NCBI GenBank assembly: GCA_910579285.1
Contig: CAJTTT010000006.1
Coordinates: forward strand, 1-64,000
DNA: 64,000 nucleotides
Direction of reading: 5' to 3'
From: an uncultured Lachnospiraceae bacterium
Lineage (GTDB): Bacteria; Bacillota; Clostridia; Lachnospirales; Lachnospiraceae
A model generated the notes under the pieces. That model did not search any database, was not told where the DNA came from, and worked only from the letters and a program-made list of their open reading frames with translations. Numbering within the stretch: position 1 is the stretch's first letter; every line of letters begins with the position of its first letter. The position numbers were made by a program, and so were the translations under genes. Positions 1-8,661 of the stretch are shown here, piece by piece.

Positions 1-19
1 AGACATCCGGGGGATGTCT
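1..19. other. perfect hairpin at window edge
   Basis: AGACATCC-ggg-GGATGTCT is a perfect 8-bp inverted repeat. It could be the terminator of a gene or leader lying upstream of the window, possibly a T-box leader of valS, but no T-box core and no T tract are visible, so no function is assigned. Confidence 0.4.
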
Positions 20-50
20 GCTTTGCGCGGACCGAAGTGGAACGGAGACC

Positions 51-90
51 GCGAATGAGAAATGCGCAGCATTTCGAATCTGCTTAGGCA
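51..90. repeat. partial copy of the intergenic palindromic element
   Basis: It contains the hairpin GAAATGC-gca-GCATTTC (59-75) followed by TCTGC. The same core, GAAATGC-gga-GCATTTC followed by CCTGC or CCGGA, occurs at 7.67 and 7.80 kb, and a diverged copy at 10.57 kb. It lies just upstream of the valS ribosome site. Confidence 0.55.
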
Positions 91-130
91 AAGAGTCAGA
101 AAGCGCAAGAGTAAAATTAAGGAGGAAACA

Positions 131-2827
131 ATGAGCAGAGAACTTGCGAAAACCTATGATCCAAAAGGCATCGAGGACAGATTATACCAGAAATGGCTGG
201 ACAAGAAGTATTTTCACGCCGAGGTGGACAGGACGAAAACTCCTTTCACCATCGTGATTCCGCCGCCAAACATCACCGGGCAGCTCCACATGGGACATGC
301 CCTTGACAATACCATGCAGGATATCCTGATCCGCTATAAGAGGATGCAGGGCTATAATGCGCTCTGGCAGCCGGGGACGGACCACGCCTCCATCGCCACA
401 GAGGTGAAGATCATCGAGAAGCTGAAGGAGGAGGGGATCGACAAGAACGATCTCGGCAGGGAAGGCTTTCTGGAACGCGCATGGGACTGGAAGAAAGAGT
501 ATGGCGGCCGTATTGTCTCCCAGCTTAAGAAACTCGGCTCTTCCTGCGACTGGGACAGGGAGCGTTTCACGATGGATGAAGGCTGCAATCAGGCGGTGAC
601 GGAAGTCTTCTGCAAGATGCATGAGAAAGGCTGGATCTACAAAGGAAGCCGCATCATCAACTGGTGCCCTGTATGCAACACTTCCATTTCTGATGCGGAG
701 GTGGAGTATGAGGAGCAGAACGGACATTTCTGGCATATCAAGTATCCCCTGGTTGACCAGGATGGTCAGCCCAGTAAGACGGAGTTTCTTGAGTTTGCGA
801 CGACCCGCCCGGAGACGATGCTCGGCGATACCGCTGTGGCGGTGAACCCCAACGATGAGAGATATGCTTATTTAAAGGGAAGACAGGTCTGGCTGCCCAT
901 TGTAAACAAGGCCATTCCCGTGGTGGAAGACGAGTATGTGGATATGGAGTTTGGAACGGGTGTTGTGAAGATTACGCCCGCCCATGACCCCAACGATTTC
1001 GAGGTGGGCAAACGCCACAACCTGCCGGAAGTCAACATTATGAACGATGATGCCACCATCAATGCAAACGGCGGCAAATATGAGGGACTTGACCGATACG
1101 AGGCGAGAAAGCGGATCGTGGAGGAACTGGAGAAAGAGGGGATTCTTGTGCGGATCGAGGACTACTCCCACAACGTAGGCACCCATGACCGCTGTAAGAC
1201 GACCATCGAGCCGATGATCAAGAAGCAGTGGTTCGTGAAGATGGACGAGCTGATCAAACCTGCCGTGGAGGCAGTGAAGAAAGGCGAGATCAGGCTCATC
1301 CCGGAGCGCATGGACAAGATCTATTACAACTGGACAGATAACATCCGTGACTGGTGCATCAGCCGCCAGCTCTGGTGGGGGCACAGGATTCCGGCTTACT
1401 ACTGCGACAAGTGCGGGGAGATTGTGGTGGCGAAGGAAGCGCCCGGCGTGTGTCCGAAGTGCGGGGAAACCCATTTCACCCAGGATCCCGATACGCTGGA
1501 CACCTGGTTTTCCTCGGCTCTGTGGCCTTTTTCCACGCTTGGGTGGCCGGAAAAGACGGAGGATCTGGATTACTTCTATCCCACGGATGTGCTGGTGACA
1601 GGGTATGACATTATTTTCTTCTGGGTCATCCGCATGATCTTCTCCGGCTATGAGCAGATGGGGGAGAAGCCTTTTAAGACGGTGCTCTTCCACGGCCTTG
1701 TGCGGGATTCCCAGGGGCGGAAGATGAGCAAGTCCCTTGGCAACGGGATCGATCCGCTGGAGATCATTGACCAGTACGGCGCGGATGCCCTGAGACTGAC
1801 GCTGATTACGGGAAATGCGCCCGGCAACGATATGCGTTTCTACTATGAGAGAGTGGAGGCGAGCCGCAACTTTGCAAACAAGGTCTGGAACGCATCCCGC
1901 TTCATTATGATGAACATGGATCAGGAGGAGGAGAAGACCGGGAAACGCGGCTGGGAGACTTCCTATGAAGAGATCCGGGAAAGCCTGTACCCGGTGGACA
2001 AGTGGATTATCTCGAAACTGAATACGCTTGTGAAAGATGTGACGGACAATATGGACAGCTTCGAGCTGGGCATTGCGGTGCAGAAGGTTTATGACTTTAT
2101 CTGGGATGAGTACTGCGACTGGTATATCGAGATGGTGAAGCCCCGCCTTTACAGCACGGAGACTGGCGAGGAGGAAGGAAAGCGGGCGGCGCTCTGGACG
2201 CTGCAAAACGTGCTCACCTCCGCCCTCAAGCTCCTGCATCCGTATATGCCTTTTATCACGGAGGAGATTTTCTGCACGCTGCAGACAAAGGAGGAATCCA
2301 TCATGGTTTCCGAGTGGCCCGTCTTCCGGGAGGACAGGCAGTATGACAGCGAGGAGACCACGATCGAGCTGATGAAGGAGGCGGTGCGCGGCATCCGCAA
2401 CGTGAGAACGGAGATGAATGTGGCGCCTGGCAGAAAGGCGGCTGTGTATGTGGTCAGTGAAAAGGAAGAGATTCGTCTGATCTTTGAGGAGGGCAGGCAG
2501 TTCTTCACCTCGCTTGCGGCAGCATCGGAGCTGACCGTCCAGGCTGACAAGAGCGGCATCGACGACAGCGCGGTGTCCGTGGTGATCCCGAACGCGGCGG
2601 TTTATATTCCTTTCGAGGAACTGGTGGATATCGCCCAGGAGATCGAACGGCTGAAAAAGGAACAGAAGCGGCTGGAAGGAGAGCTTGCCAGAGTGCAGGG
2701 GATGCTCGGCAACGAGAAATTCATGTCCAAAGCGCCGAAACAGAAAGTGGACGAGGAGCGCGCAAAGCTTGAAAAATATGCGCAGATGAAGGCGCAGGTG
2801 GAGGAGCGGCTTTCGCAGCTTATGTAA
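131..2827 (+). CDS. valS: valyl-tRNA synthetase
   Basis: Charges tRNA-Val in the cytoplasm (class Ia synthetase). The 898-residue protein has the HIGH signature as HMGH (residues 53-56) after the PPPNITG segment, the KMSKS loop exactly at about 531-535, zinc-knuckle-like CxxC pairs in the editing/insertion region, and a C-terminal charged coiled coil (about 830-898), the usual tRNA-binding arm of ValRS. The open frame extends upstream to 62, but ATG 131 follows AAGGAGGAAACA and begins MSRELAKTYDP, the normal ValRS start. Length and domain order are standard. A long antisense open frame (872-2239) is only a shadow. Confidence 0.97.
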   Translation: MSRELAKTYDPKGIEDRLYQKWLDKKYFHAEVDRTKTPFTIVIPPPNITGQLHMGHALDNTMQDILIRYKRMQGYNALWQPGTDHASIATEVKIIEKLKEEGIDKNDLGREGFLERAWDWKKEYGGRIVSQLKKLGSSCDWDRERFTMDEGCNQAVTEVFCKMHEKGWIYKGSRIINWCPVCNTSISDAEVEYEEQNGHFWHIKYPLVDQDGQPSKTEFLEFATTRPETMLGDTAVAVNPNDERYAYLKGRQVWLPIVNKAIPVVEDEYVDMEFGTGVVKITPAHDPNDFEVGKRHNLPEVNIMNDDATINANGGKYEGLDRYEARKRIVEELEKEGILVRIEDYSHNVGTHDRCKTTIEPMIKKQWFVKMDELIKPAVEAVKKGEIRLIPERMDKIYYNWTDNIRDWCISRQLWWGHRIPAYYCDKCGEIVVAKEAPGVCPKCGETHFTQDPDTLDTWFSSALWPFSTLGWPEKTEDLDYFYPTDVLVTGYDIIFFWVIRMIFSGYEQMGEKPFKTVLFHGLVRDSQGRKMSKSLGNGIDPLEIIDQYGADALRLTLITGNAPGNDMRFYYERVEASRNFANKVWNASRFIMMNMDQEEEKTGKRGWETSYEEIRESLYPVDKWIISKLNTLVKDVTDNMDSFELGIAVQKVYDFIWDEYCDWYIEMVKPRLYSTETGEEEGKRAALWTLQNVLTSALKLLHPYMPFITEEIFCTLQTKEESIMVSEWPVFREDRQYDSEETTIELMKEAVRGIRNVRTEMNVAPGRKAAVYVVSEKEEIRLIFEEGRQFFTSLAAASELTVQADKSGIDDSAVSVVIPNAAVYIPFEELVDIAQEIERLKKEQKRLEGELARVQGMLGNEKFMSKAPKQKVDEERAKLEKYAQMKAQVEERLSQLM

Positions 2828-2984
2828 CCGCGGCTTTGCGAAAGGCGTGGGCTGAACCAGTTAAAATTTTAATAAAATAACCACTGGAAAAGTAAGCGGA
2901 ATTGGTGTAAGGTATATGTAAGAAGAGTAGTTTGGGAATATTTGACGTGCGGTTCATGGAAAAAAGGGGAAGGAGGTGAGTCGC

Positions 2985-4580
2985 GTGGCCGAAGTGAATC
3001 TGTCATCGGAACAGCTTAATAAACTGAAAGCAGCTATGGCCAGGGCAAAGGGACTGGATCCCCAGGCTGTCCAGCAGGCACCCGCACAGCAGCAGGCGCC
3101 GGCAGGAAAGCCAGCAGCATCGGCAGAGGAAACGCAGACCCGGCCGGAGACTGCTGCGGAAACAGCGGTGGCAGTGGAGACGAGACAGCCTCCTGTGGAG
3201 TCAAATCTTGCGGAAGGCACTTATCTGCGGATAGAAGAGGACGAGATGGCGGCGTGGCTCTATCTTGCACCTCCTGCAGAAGGACAGACTTACGCGAAGC
3301 GTGATTTAGAAAATTATTTGGAATTAAACGGCGTGATTAAGGGTTTTCACAGCTCCAATCTCTCAGCGATGGTTAAGAAAAAGGTATATGACAGAGAGAT
3401 CCTTGTGGCCAAAGGGGCGGATATCAAGCCCGGCAGAGATGGTTACTTTGAATATCTGTTTGCGCCCGAAGAGCATTGCGGGCCCAAGGTGAATGCGGAC
3501 GGCACGGTAGATTATTCCAGTATGAGCGCCCTGCAGAATGTGCGGAAGGGCGATAAGGTAGCGATTTATCACTATGCGGAACAGGGTGTGGACGGCTATA
3601 CAGTTCTGGGCGGAGAGATGAAGGCATCCCCCGTGAGAGACCTGCCGCCCATGAGAGGAAAGGGCATTACCCGTGAGAACGGTGTTTACTATGCACAGAG
3701 CGACGGAAAGATTGAGGTGAAGGATGGCAAGATCGACATCCAGAATGTGCATGAGATCATGGGTGATGTGGATGCCATCATCGGCAAGGTAGAGTTTTTC
3801 GGGGATATCATTATCAACGGCAACGTGGAGGGCGGCATCGTCATCCGCGCCGGAAGAAATATAGAGATTCACGGCACCACAGGCGCAGCTTCCCTGTTTG
3901 CCGGCGGTGATGTGATGCTTACGCGCGGGATTCAGGGCGGCGGAAAGATTTCGGCCAGAGGAAATGTCTTTGCGGAGTTTATCGAGAACACCACGGTGGA
4001 GGCGGGCGGACTGGTTCAGGCGAACGTGATTCTGAATGCCAAGGTGATGTCCAGGGATAAAGTGATTGCCATAGGCAAGAGAGGCGCGATTATCGGCGGC
4101 TATACACATGCGCTTAAGTGTATAGAGGCGGTTACGGCCGGGAATGATGTGGAATTAAAGACGGTTCTGCACTGCGGCTATGAGCCGGAATCCTTTGACA
4201 GGCTTCTGGAGGCGAGACGCAGGGAGGCGGAGATCAGGGAGAAGCTTTCCAAACTGGTAGATACGATGACGGAGGCGCTGCGTGAGAAGCGTATGCGGGG
4301 TGCGAATACCTCCAAGAATACGGAGGCCAGTCTCCTGGAGTGGAACCATCTGAAGGACGAATATTTTGTAGAGCTGGATAAGGTAGGACATGAGCGGGAA
4401 GAGCTGGAGACGACTATGGAGGCCGGCAGGGATTCCTACATTAAGCTGGACGGCAATATCTACCGCAATGTGGTGATCGGCGTCAACGCCGAACAGATGA
4501 CGCTTGACCGCAACACCTGCTATATGAGGTATGCTGCCGAGAAGGGTGTGATCGAGGGAACGGTGATCATACACAACTGA
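2985..4580 (+). CDS. FapA/DUF342 family polymer-assembly protein
   Basis: The 531-residue protein belongs to the DUF342 (FapA, flagellar assembly protein A) family by its central glycine-rich, repeated beta-strand region (about 200-390, such as GKVEFFGDIIINGNVEGG and GRNIEIHGTTGAASL), which folds as a right-handed beta helix in this family. A charged helical segment (about 400-490) is likely coiled coil. The N-terminus is Ala/Gln-rich and low in complexity. GTG 2985 is preferred because AGGAGG lies 8 nt upstream; GTG 2976 would overlap that site. The family is linked to flagella, signalling and spore or envelope functions, and the exact role here is unknown. Confidence 0.75.
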   Translation: MAEVNLSSEQLNKLKAAMARAKGLDPQAVQQAPAQQQAPAGKPAASAEETQTRPETAAETAVAVETRQPPVESNLAEGTYLRIEEDEMAAWLYLAPPAEGQTYAKRDLENYLELNGVIKGFHSSNLSAMVKKKVYDREILVAKGADIKPGRDGYFEYLFAPEEHCGPKVNADGTVDYSSMSALQNVRKGDKVAIYHYAEQGVDGYTVLGGEMKASPVRDLPPMRGKGITRENGVYYAQSDGKIEVKDGKIDIQNVHEIMGDVDAIIGKVEFFGDIIINGNVEGGIVIRAGRNIEIHGTTGAASLFAGGDVMLTRGIQGGGKISARGNVFAEFIENTTVEAGGLVQANVILNAKVMSRDKVIAIGKRGAIIGGYTHALKCIEAVTAGNDVELKTVLHCGYEPESFDRLLEARRREAEIREKLSKLVDTMTEALREKRMRGANTSKNTEASLLEWNHLKDEYFVELDKVGHEREELETTMEAGRDSYIKLDGNIYRNVVIGVNAEQMTLDRNTCYMRYAAEKGVIEGTVIIHN

Positions 4581-4608
4581 TTCTGACAGGCAGGCCGCGG
4601 AGACAAAC

Positions 4609-5916
4609 ATGGAACAATCCTTTGACACTTATGGGGCGGCGGTGGAGTATATCAACGCCACCCCTAAATTTACGACAAAAAACAGCAGGGAGGATACCGC
4701 GCGTTTCTGGGAACGCCTCGGATATCCGGCGAAGAACAGCAGGATCTTACACATAGCAGGCACAAACGGAAAAGGCTCCGTTTGTGCTTATTTGTCGTCT
4801 GTCCTGCGAAAGGCGGGCATTTCCTGCGGTATGTTCACGTCCCCCCATCTGGTGGACATGAGGGAGCGGTTTGTGATCAACGGGACGATGGTGTCCGAGG
4901 CAGATTTCCTGTACGCCTTTGGCGTGGTGATGGAGGGTGTGAAAGGGCTGCCGGCTGCCAGTCATCCCACTTTTTTCGAGCTTCTGTTCTTTATGGCAAT
5001 GGTCCTCTTTGAAAAATACGGCGTGGAATATGCGGTTTTGGAGACGGGACTTGGCGGCCGGCTGGACGCCACGAACGTGGTGGAGGAAAAGAAGCTGTGC
5101 ATCATAACGTCCATCGGTTACGACCACATGGAGTATCTGGGAGAGACGCTGCCTGAGATTGCCAGGGAGAAGGCCGGAATCATGCGTCCGGGCGTGTCTG
5201 TGGTATACCCGGACAGGCAGGAGGACGTGACCCGTGTCATGGAAATGTGCGCGGAGCAAATCGGGGCCAAAACGCTGCCGATAGGGAAAGATGCGATAAA
5301 AGAAATAAAGATTAGGTATAAAACGATTGATTTTTCTCTTCATTTACACTATTATGATTATATTGGTTTTACTGTGTCCACTTCTGCACTTTATCAGGTG
5401 GAGAACGCGGCTCTTGCCGCGAATGCCCTGGCGCTTCTGGAGGACGATCGGATAACGGTTTCCGCGTTACAGGACGGGATCAGGGAGATGGTCTGGGAGG
5501 GCAGAATGGAAGAAATCCTGCCGTCCGTATATCTGGACGGCGCCCACAATGTGGACGGCATCCGGGCATTTCTGGAGACGGTAAAACAGCGTTCCTGTCC
5601 CGGCAGACGGTTTCTTCTCTACTCCACGGTGCAGGACAAGCAGTACGCCCGGGCGGCGGCGCTGCTTGCGCAGGCGGGTCTTTTCGATGAGATATGCCTT
5701 GTGCCCATGCAGGGAGAACGGGCGCTTCCGCTTGCACAGCTTACGGATTCTTTCAGACAATATACAGGATTTGACATAAAGGCATACGAGACGCTTGATC
5801 TGGCGTTTGCGCAGCTGCTTACACACAGACATGACGGGGATGAGGTGTATATTGTCGGTTCATTATATTTGGCGGGCGAGGTAAAAGCCCTTTTAAGGAG
5901 AGTTGACAATGATTAA
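4609..5916 (+). CDS. folC: folylpolyglutamate / dihydrofolate synthase
   Basis: Adds glutamate to folates in the Mur-ligase ATP-binding superfamily. The 435-residue protein has the P-loop GTNGKGSV (51-58), the LETGLGGRLDATN segment, the SIGYDHMEYLG loop and the DGAHN motif that opens the C-terminal domain, all standard for FolC. ATG 4609 is 28 nt after the preceding gene. The last 8 nt overlap the start of the 48-residue gene downstream, suggesting translational coupling. A strikingly AT-rich patch (about 5290-5385) interrupts otherwise GC-rich coding sequence. Confidence 0.95.
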   Translation: MEQSFDTYGAAVEYINATPKFTTKNSREDTARFWERLGYPAKNSRILHIAGTNGKGSVCAYLSSVLRKAGISCGMFTSPHLVDMRERFVINGTMVSEADFLYAFGVVMEGVKGLPAASHPTFFELLFFMAMVLFEKYGVEYAVLETGLGGRLDATNVVEEKKLCIITSIGYDHMEYLGETLPEIAREKAGIMRPGVSVVYPDRQEDVTRVMEMCAEQIGAKTLPIGKDAIKEIKIRYKTIDFSLHLHYYDYIGFTVSTSALYQVENAALAANALALLEDDRITVSALQDGIREMVWEGRMEEILPSVYLDGAHNVDGIRAFLETVKQRSCPGRRFLLYSTVQDKQYARAAALLAQAGLFDEICLVPMQGERALPLAQLTDSFRQYTGFDIKAYETLDLAFAQLLTHRHDGDEVYIVGSLYLAGEVKALLRRVDND

Positions 5917-6055
5917 TTTTGAAGAGGAGCTGAAAAAGTTCCACCCCAGTCTGGAAGTGGAGGACGCGGAGGAGGCGATCTACAATCAGGATCTGACGGA
6001 TATGGCGGATCTGATGGTGAAGATCGTGAAGGAATCGAAGAAAGCAGTAGAATAG
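5909..6055 (+). CDS. 48-residue acidic protein overlapping folC
   Basis: ATG 5909 lies within the folC stop region (folC ends at 5916) behind TTAAGGAGAG, an excellent ribosome site. The protein starts MINFEEELKKFHPSLEVED and ends ESKKAVE. It is acidic and helical, with no signal peptide or membrane segment. The next gene starts 13 nt after its stop, so it sits in a tight folC-small gene-TPR gene array. No named family is recognised. It could be an adaptor for the TPR protein next to it, but that is only inference from position. Confidence 0.7.
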   Translation: MINFEEELKKFHPSLEVEDAEEAIYNQDLTDMADLMVKIVKESKKAVE

Positions 6056-6068
6056 GGGATTGGCATAG

Positions 6069-7490
6069 ATGAACTGTTATCAGTGTGGCTGTACGCTGTC
6101 TGAACATGATTTTTGCACGAACTGCGGTGCCGATGTAGCCCTTTACAAGAGGATCATATATATCTCCAACCGTTTTTATAATGACGGGCTGGAACGGGCC
6201 GGCGTCAGAGATCTGACGGGTGCGATTACGAGTTTGCGGCAGAGCCTTAAATTTGACAAGAATAATGTGGAAGCCAGAAATCTTCTCGGTTTGGTCTACT
6301 TTGAAACCGGCGAGGTGGTGGCGGCCTTAAGCGAGTGGGTTATCAGTAAGAATCTGCGTCCGAAGAAGAATATTGCGGACGATTATATCAACATGATCCA
6401 GACGAACCAGAACCGTCTGGATACCATCAATCAGACGATCAAAAAGTACAACCAGGCGCTCACTTACTGTAACCAGGACAGCCTCGATCTGGCGGTGATC
6501 CAGTTAAAGAAGGTACTGTCCTTAAATCCGAAATTTATCCGTGCGCACCAGCTTCTTGCGCTTTTGTATATCAACAGCGAGGAGTGGGAGCGGGCGAAGA
6601 AAGAGCTGGGCAAATGTCTGGAGATTGACACGAACAATACGGCTACGCTTCGATATCTGAAGGAAGTGGACGAGATGCTTCTCCCCGAGGAGGGTGTTAA
6701 GAGCTCCCAGAGGAAAAAGAAGTCGGAGGAGATTGTCAAGTACCAGAGCGGCAATGAGACGATCATCCAGCCTGTGAATATGAAGGAGGGCAGGGGTGTC
6801 ACTTCCCTGCTGAATCTGGGGATTGGTCTGGCCATCGGTATCGCCATCGCTTTTTTCCTGATTCTGCCGGCCAGAATACAGACGGCCAAGGCAGGCATAG
6901 ACGAGGAACTGCGCAAGGTCAGCGAGCAGTCCGATGCGAAGACGGCGACCATTGATGAACTCCAGCAGCAGCTCGGGGAGCTGCAGACGCAGAACGAGAC
7001 GCTGCAGCAGGATCTGACGGCGTACATGGGGAAGGACGGGACGCTTAAGTCTGTGGAAAGCCTGATGAAAGCGGCCGGCGCATACCTGACCAATGCCGAG
7101 GACGTCACGGTGGTGGCGGATTATCTGGCACAGATCGAGGAGGAGCAGGCGCAGGAGGGTGAACAGGAGAAATCGGAGGCTTTTGAAAGCCTTTACAATA
7201 CCCTGCTGGCGTTGGTAGGACCGCAGATTGCGGAGTCCTATGACGAGGACGGCCATGCGGCGTTCTGGGCAGGAAATTATGCGGACGCCATTCCCAACCT
7301 GGAGAAGGCATTCCAGTATGACGCAACCAACGGACAGGCGCTCTTTGACCTGGCCAACTCTTACTACCGTATGGGAGAAAAACAGAAGGCAAAGGAAATA
7401 TACCGTCAGGTTATCGAGTTGTTTCCCAACACGGAGAAAGCCGACAAATCTGAAGGATTTCTGGCGGAGATAGAGAGCGCGGGAGAGTAA
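6069..7490 (+). CDS. zinc-ribbon, TPR, single-pass membrane protein
   Basis: The 473-residue protein of unknown function starts with a zinc ribbon (CxxC at 3-6, CTNC near 17-20). TPR-like helical repeats follow (about 35-205). A transmembrane helix lies at about 246-268 (LLNLGIGLAIGIAIAFFLIL). After it come a coiled coil (about 275-320) and a second TPR block (about 395-465), presumably outside the membrane if the N-terminus is cytoplasmic. This layout suggests a scaffold joining cytoplasmic and external partners. A hairpin terminator lies 50 nt past the stop. Confidence 0.75.
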   Translation: MNCYQCGCTLSEHDFCTNCGADVALYKRIIYISNRFYNDGLERAGVRDLTGAITSLRQSLKFDKNNVEARNLLGLVYFETGEVVAALSEWVISKNLRPKKNIADDYINMIQTNQNRLDTINQTIKKYNQALTYCNQDSLDLAVIQLKKVLSLNPKFIRAHQLLALLYINSEEWERAKKELGKCLEIDTNNTATLRYLKEVDEMLLPEEGVKSSQRKKKSEEIVKYQSGNETIIQPVNMKEGRGVTSLLNLGIGLAIGIAIAFFLILPARIQTAKAGIDEELRKVSEQSDAKTATIDELQQQLGELQTQNETLQQDLTAYMGKDGTLKSVESLMKAAGAYLTNAEDVTVVADYLAQIEEEQAQEGEQEKSEAFESLYNTLLALVGPQIAESYDEDGHAAFWAGNYADAIPNLEKAFQYDATNGQALFDLANSYYRMGEKQKAKEIYRQVIELFPNTEKADKSEGFLAEIESAGE

Positions 7491-7541
7491 GCCGCAGCAT
7501 CCGCCGCACACAGAAGAAAACAGAAAGAAAGATACGAAAGA

Positions 7542-7572
7542 GAACGTGATGGAAACATCATGTTCTTTTTTT
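7542..7572 (+). terminator. rho-independent terminator after the TPR gene
   Basis: GAACGTGATG-gaaa-CATCATGTTC (one G-T style mismatch in the middle) is followed by seven T residues. Confidence 0.85.
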
Positions 7573-7815
7573 GCGCGTATAAGCAGAGTCAGAAGACGTC
7601 AAAGCCGGGCAGCATGCTTGCATGCATGACAGGCTAAGACGGCTTATGACGAGCAACGCGAGTGAGAAATGCGGAGCATTTCGAGCCTGCTTATACGCGC
7701 AAAAGCGGAGGCAGAGACAGAAGACGTCAAAGCCGGGCAGCATGCTTGCATGCATGACAGGCTAAGACGGCTTATGACGAGCAACGCGAGTGAGAAATGC
7801 GGAGCATTTCGAGCC
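7570..7815. repeat. tandem intergenic palindromic element (two copies)
   Basis: This fills most of the 354-bp gap before spoIIAA. Copy 1 is bounded by perfect 17-bp inverted repeats (7570-7586 and 7687-7703, TTTGCGCGTATAAGCAG). Inside, 98 bp (7590-7687) are repeated without a mismatch at 7718-7815. Each unit has a GCATGCTTGCATGC self-complementary patch and the GAAATGC-gga-GCATTTC hairpin. A diverged relative lies at 10469-10604. No open frame in it looks coding. Confidence 0.9.
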
Positions 7816-7833
7816 GGATATGTGAAAAGGAGG

Positions 7834-7843
7834 GTTTACATAA
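7834..7843 (-). other. XerD half-site-like decamer
   Basis: GTTTACATAA, minus-strand copy of TTATGTAAAC. It sits between the ribosome site and the ATG of spoIIAA (ATG at 7845). Confidence 0.6.
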
Positions 7844-7844
7844 T

Positions 7845-8177
7845 ATGGATGAAGACTACAAAGTAATCGACAACTATCTAATGATAAGAATGCCGGTTGA
7901 GATTGATCACCATCAATCGGTTGACATAAGTAAGAGGGCGGACAGGTATATTGTCTCGAAACAGGTGGGGAATGTGGTCTTTGATTTTGAGAGGACAACC
8001 TTCATGGACAGCTCGGGGGTGGGGATCATCCTGGGACGCTACCGCAAGATATCCTGTTTCGGCGGGAAGGTGTATGCGGTGAATGTTGGCAGCAGGATCA
8101 GGCGTCTGCTTCTTTTGTCAGGGCTCGAAAATATTGTGGAGATCAAGGAGTGGAGAGGGGAACAGAGTGATGATTGA
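7845..8177 (+). CDS. spoIIAA: anti-sigma-F factor antagonist
   Basis: STAS-domain protein of 110 residues that frees sigma-F from SpoIIAB in the forespore. The DSSGVG motif (55-60) carries the serine phosphorylated by SpoIIAB, and GRYRK follows as in the family. ATG 7845 follows AAAAGGAGG; the open frame begins earlier inside the repeat but those codons are not conserved. It is first in the spoIIAA-AB-sigF operon and overlaps spoIIAB by 8 nt. The AAAAGGAGG-to-ATG interval includes the XerD-like decamer. No sigma-H promoter was confidently seen. Confidence 0.97.
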   Translation: MDEDYKVIDNYLMIRMPVEIDHHQSVDISKRADRYIVSKQVGNVVFDFERTTFMDSSGVGIILGRYRKISCFGGKVYAVNVGSRIRRLLLLSGLENIVEIKEWRGEQSDD

Positions 8178-8658
8178 AATCAGGGAAAAGAAAGATTACA
8201 GGATGGTGACCAATGAGATGCGTCTGGAATTTGCGGCGGTATCGGACAATGAAGCCTTTGCGAGGATGGCGGTGTCAGCGTTTATCGCTCCCTTAAATCC
8301 CACGCTTGAGGAGCTTTCCGATGTGAAGACGGCGGTGTCGGAGGCGGTGACCAACGCGATCATACACGGCTACGGAAACAGAGGGCGTGTGACGGACAGG
8401 GTGCAGATGAACTGTGAGCTGCGGGGCAGCATTTTGGAGGTGGAAGTCGTTGACCGGGGCGTGGGCATGGAGGATGTGAACCGCGCGATGGAACCGCTCT
8501 TTACGACCCGGCCGGAGTGGGAGCGTTCCGGGATGGGGTTTGCCTTTATGGAGGCTTTCATGGATGAGCTGGAGGTCTTTTCCGAGCCGGAACTGGGAAC
8601 CACCGTGCGCATGTATAAAAAGATCGGACTTGGCGGCTGGATCGTCAGTGAGGAGTAG
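8170..8658 (+). CDS. spoIIAB: anti-sigma-F factor (serine kinase)
   Basis: GHKL-fold kinase of about 162 residues that binds and inhibits sigma-F and phosphorylates SpoIIAA. The N box EAVTNAIIHGY, the G1 box DRGVGM and the later G box SGMGFAFME are all visible. It is slightly longer than the Bacillus protein (about 146) at both ends. ATG 8170 overlaps the spoIIAA stop; GTG 8167 is an alternative. sigF starts 3 nt after the stop. Confidence 0.96.
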   Translation: MIEIREKKDYRMVTNEMRLEFAAVSDNEAFARMAVSAFIAPLNPTLEELSDVKTAVSEAVTNAIIHGYGNRGRVTDRVQMNCELRGSILEVEVVDRGVGMEDVNRAMEPLFTTRPEWERSGMGFAFMEAFMDELEVFSEPELGTTVRMYKKIGLGGWIVSEE

Positions 8659-8661
8659 CGC

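Noticed and set aside
1..130. T-box leader of valS
   Set aside because: No AGGGTGGNACCGCG core is visible and the region matches the intergenic palindromic element; the leader may lie outside the window.
872..2239. 455-codon minus-strand open frame
   Set aside because: Antisense shadow of valS; no ribosome site, and the protein has no known-family features.
7501..7866. 65-codon open frames within the repeat
   Set aside because: Reading frames across a palindromic repeat without ribosome sites; the repeat copies are identical in DNA, not in protein constraint.
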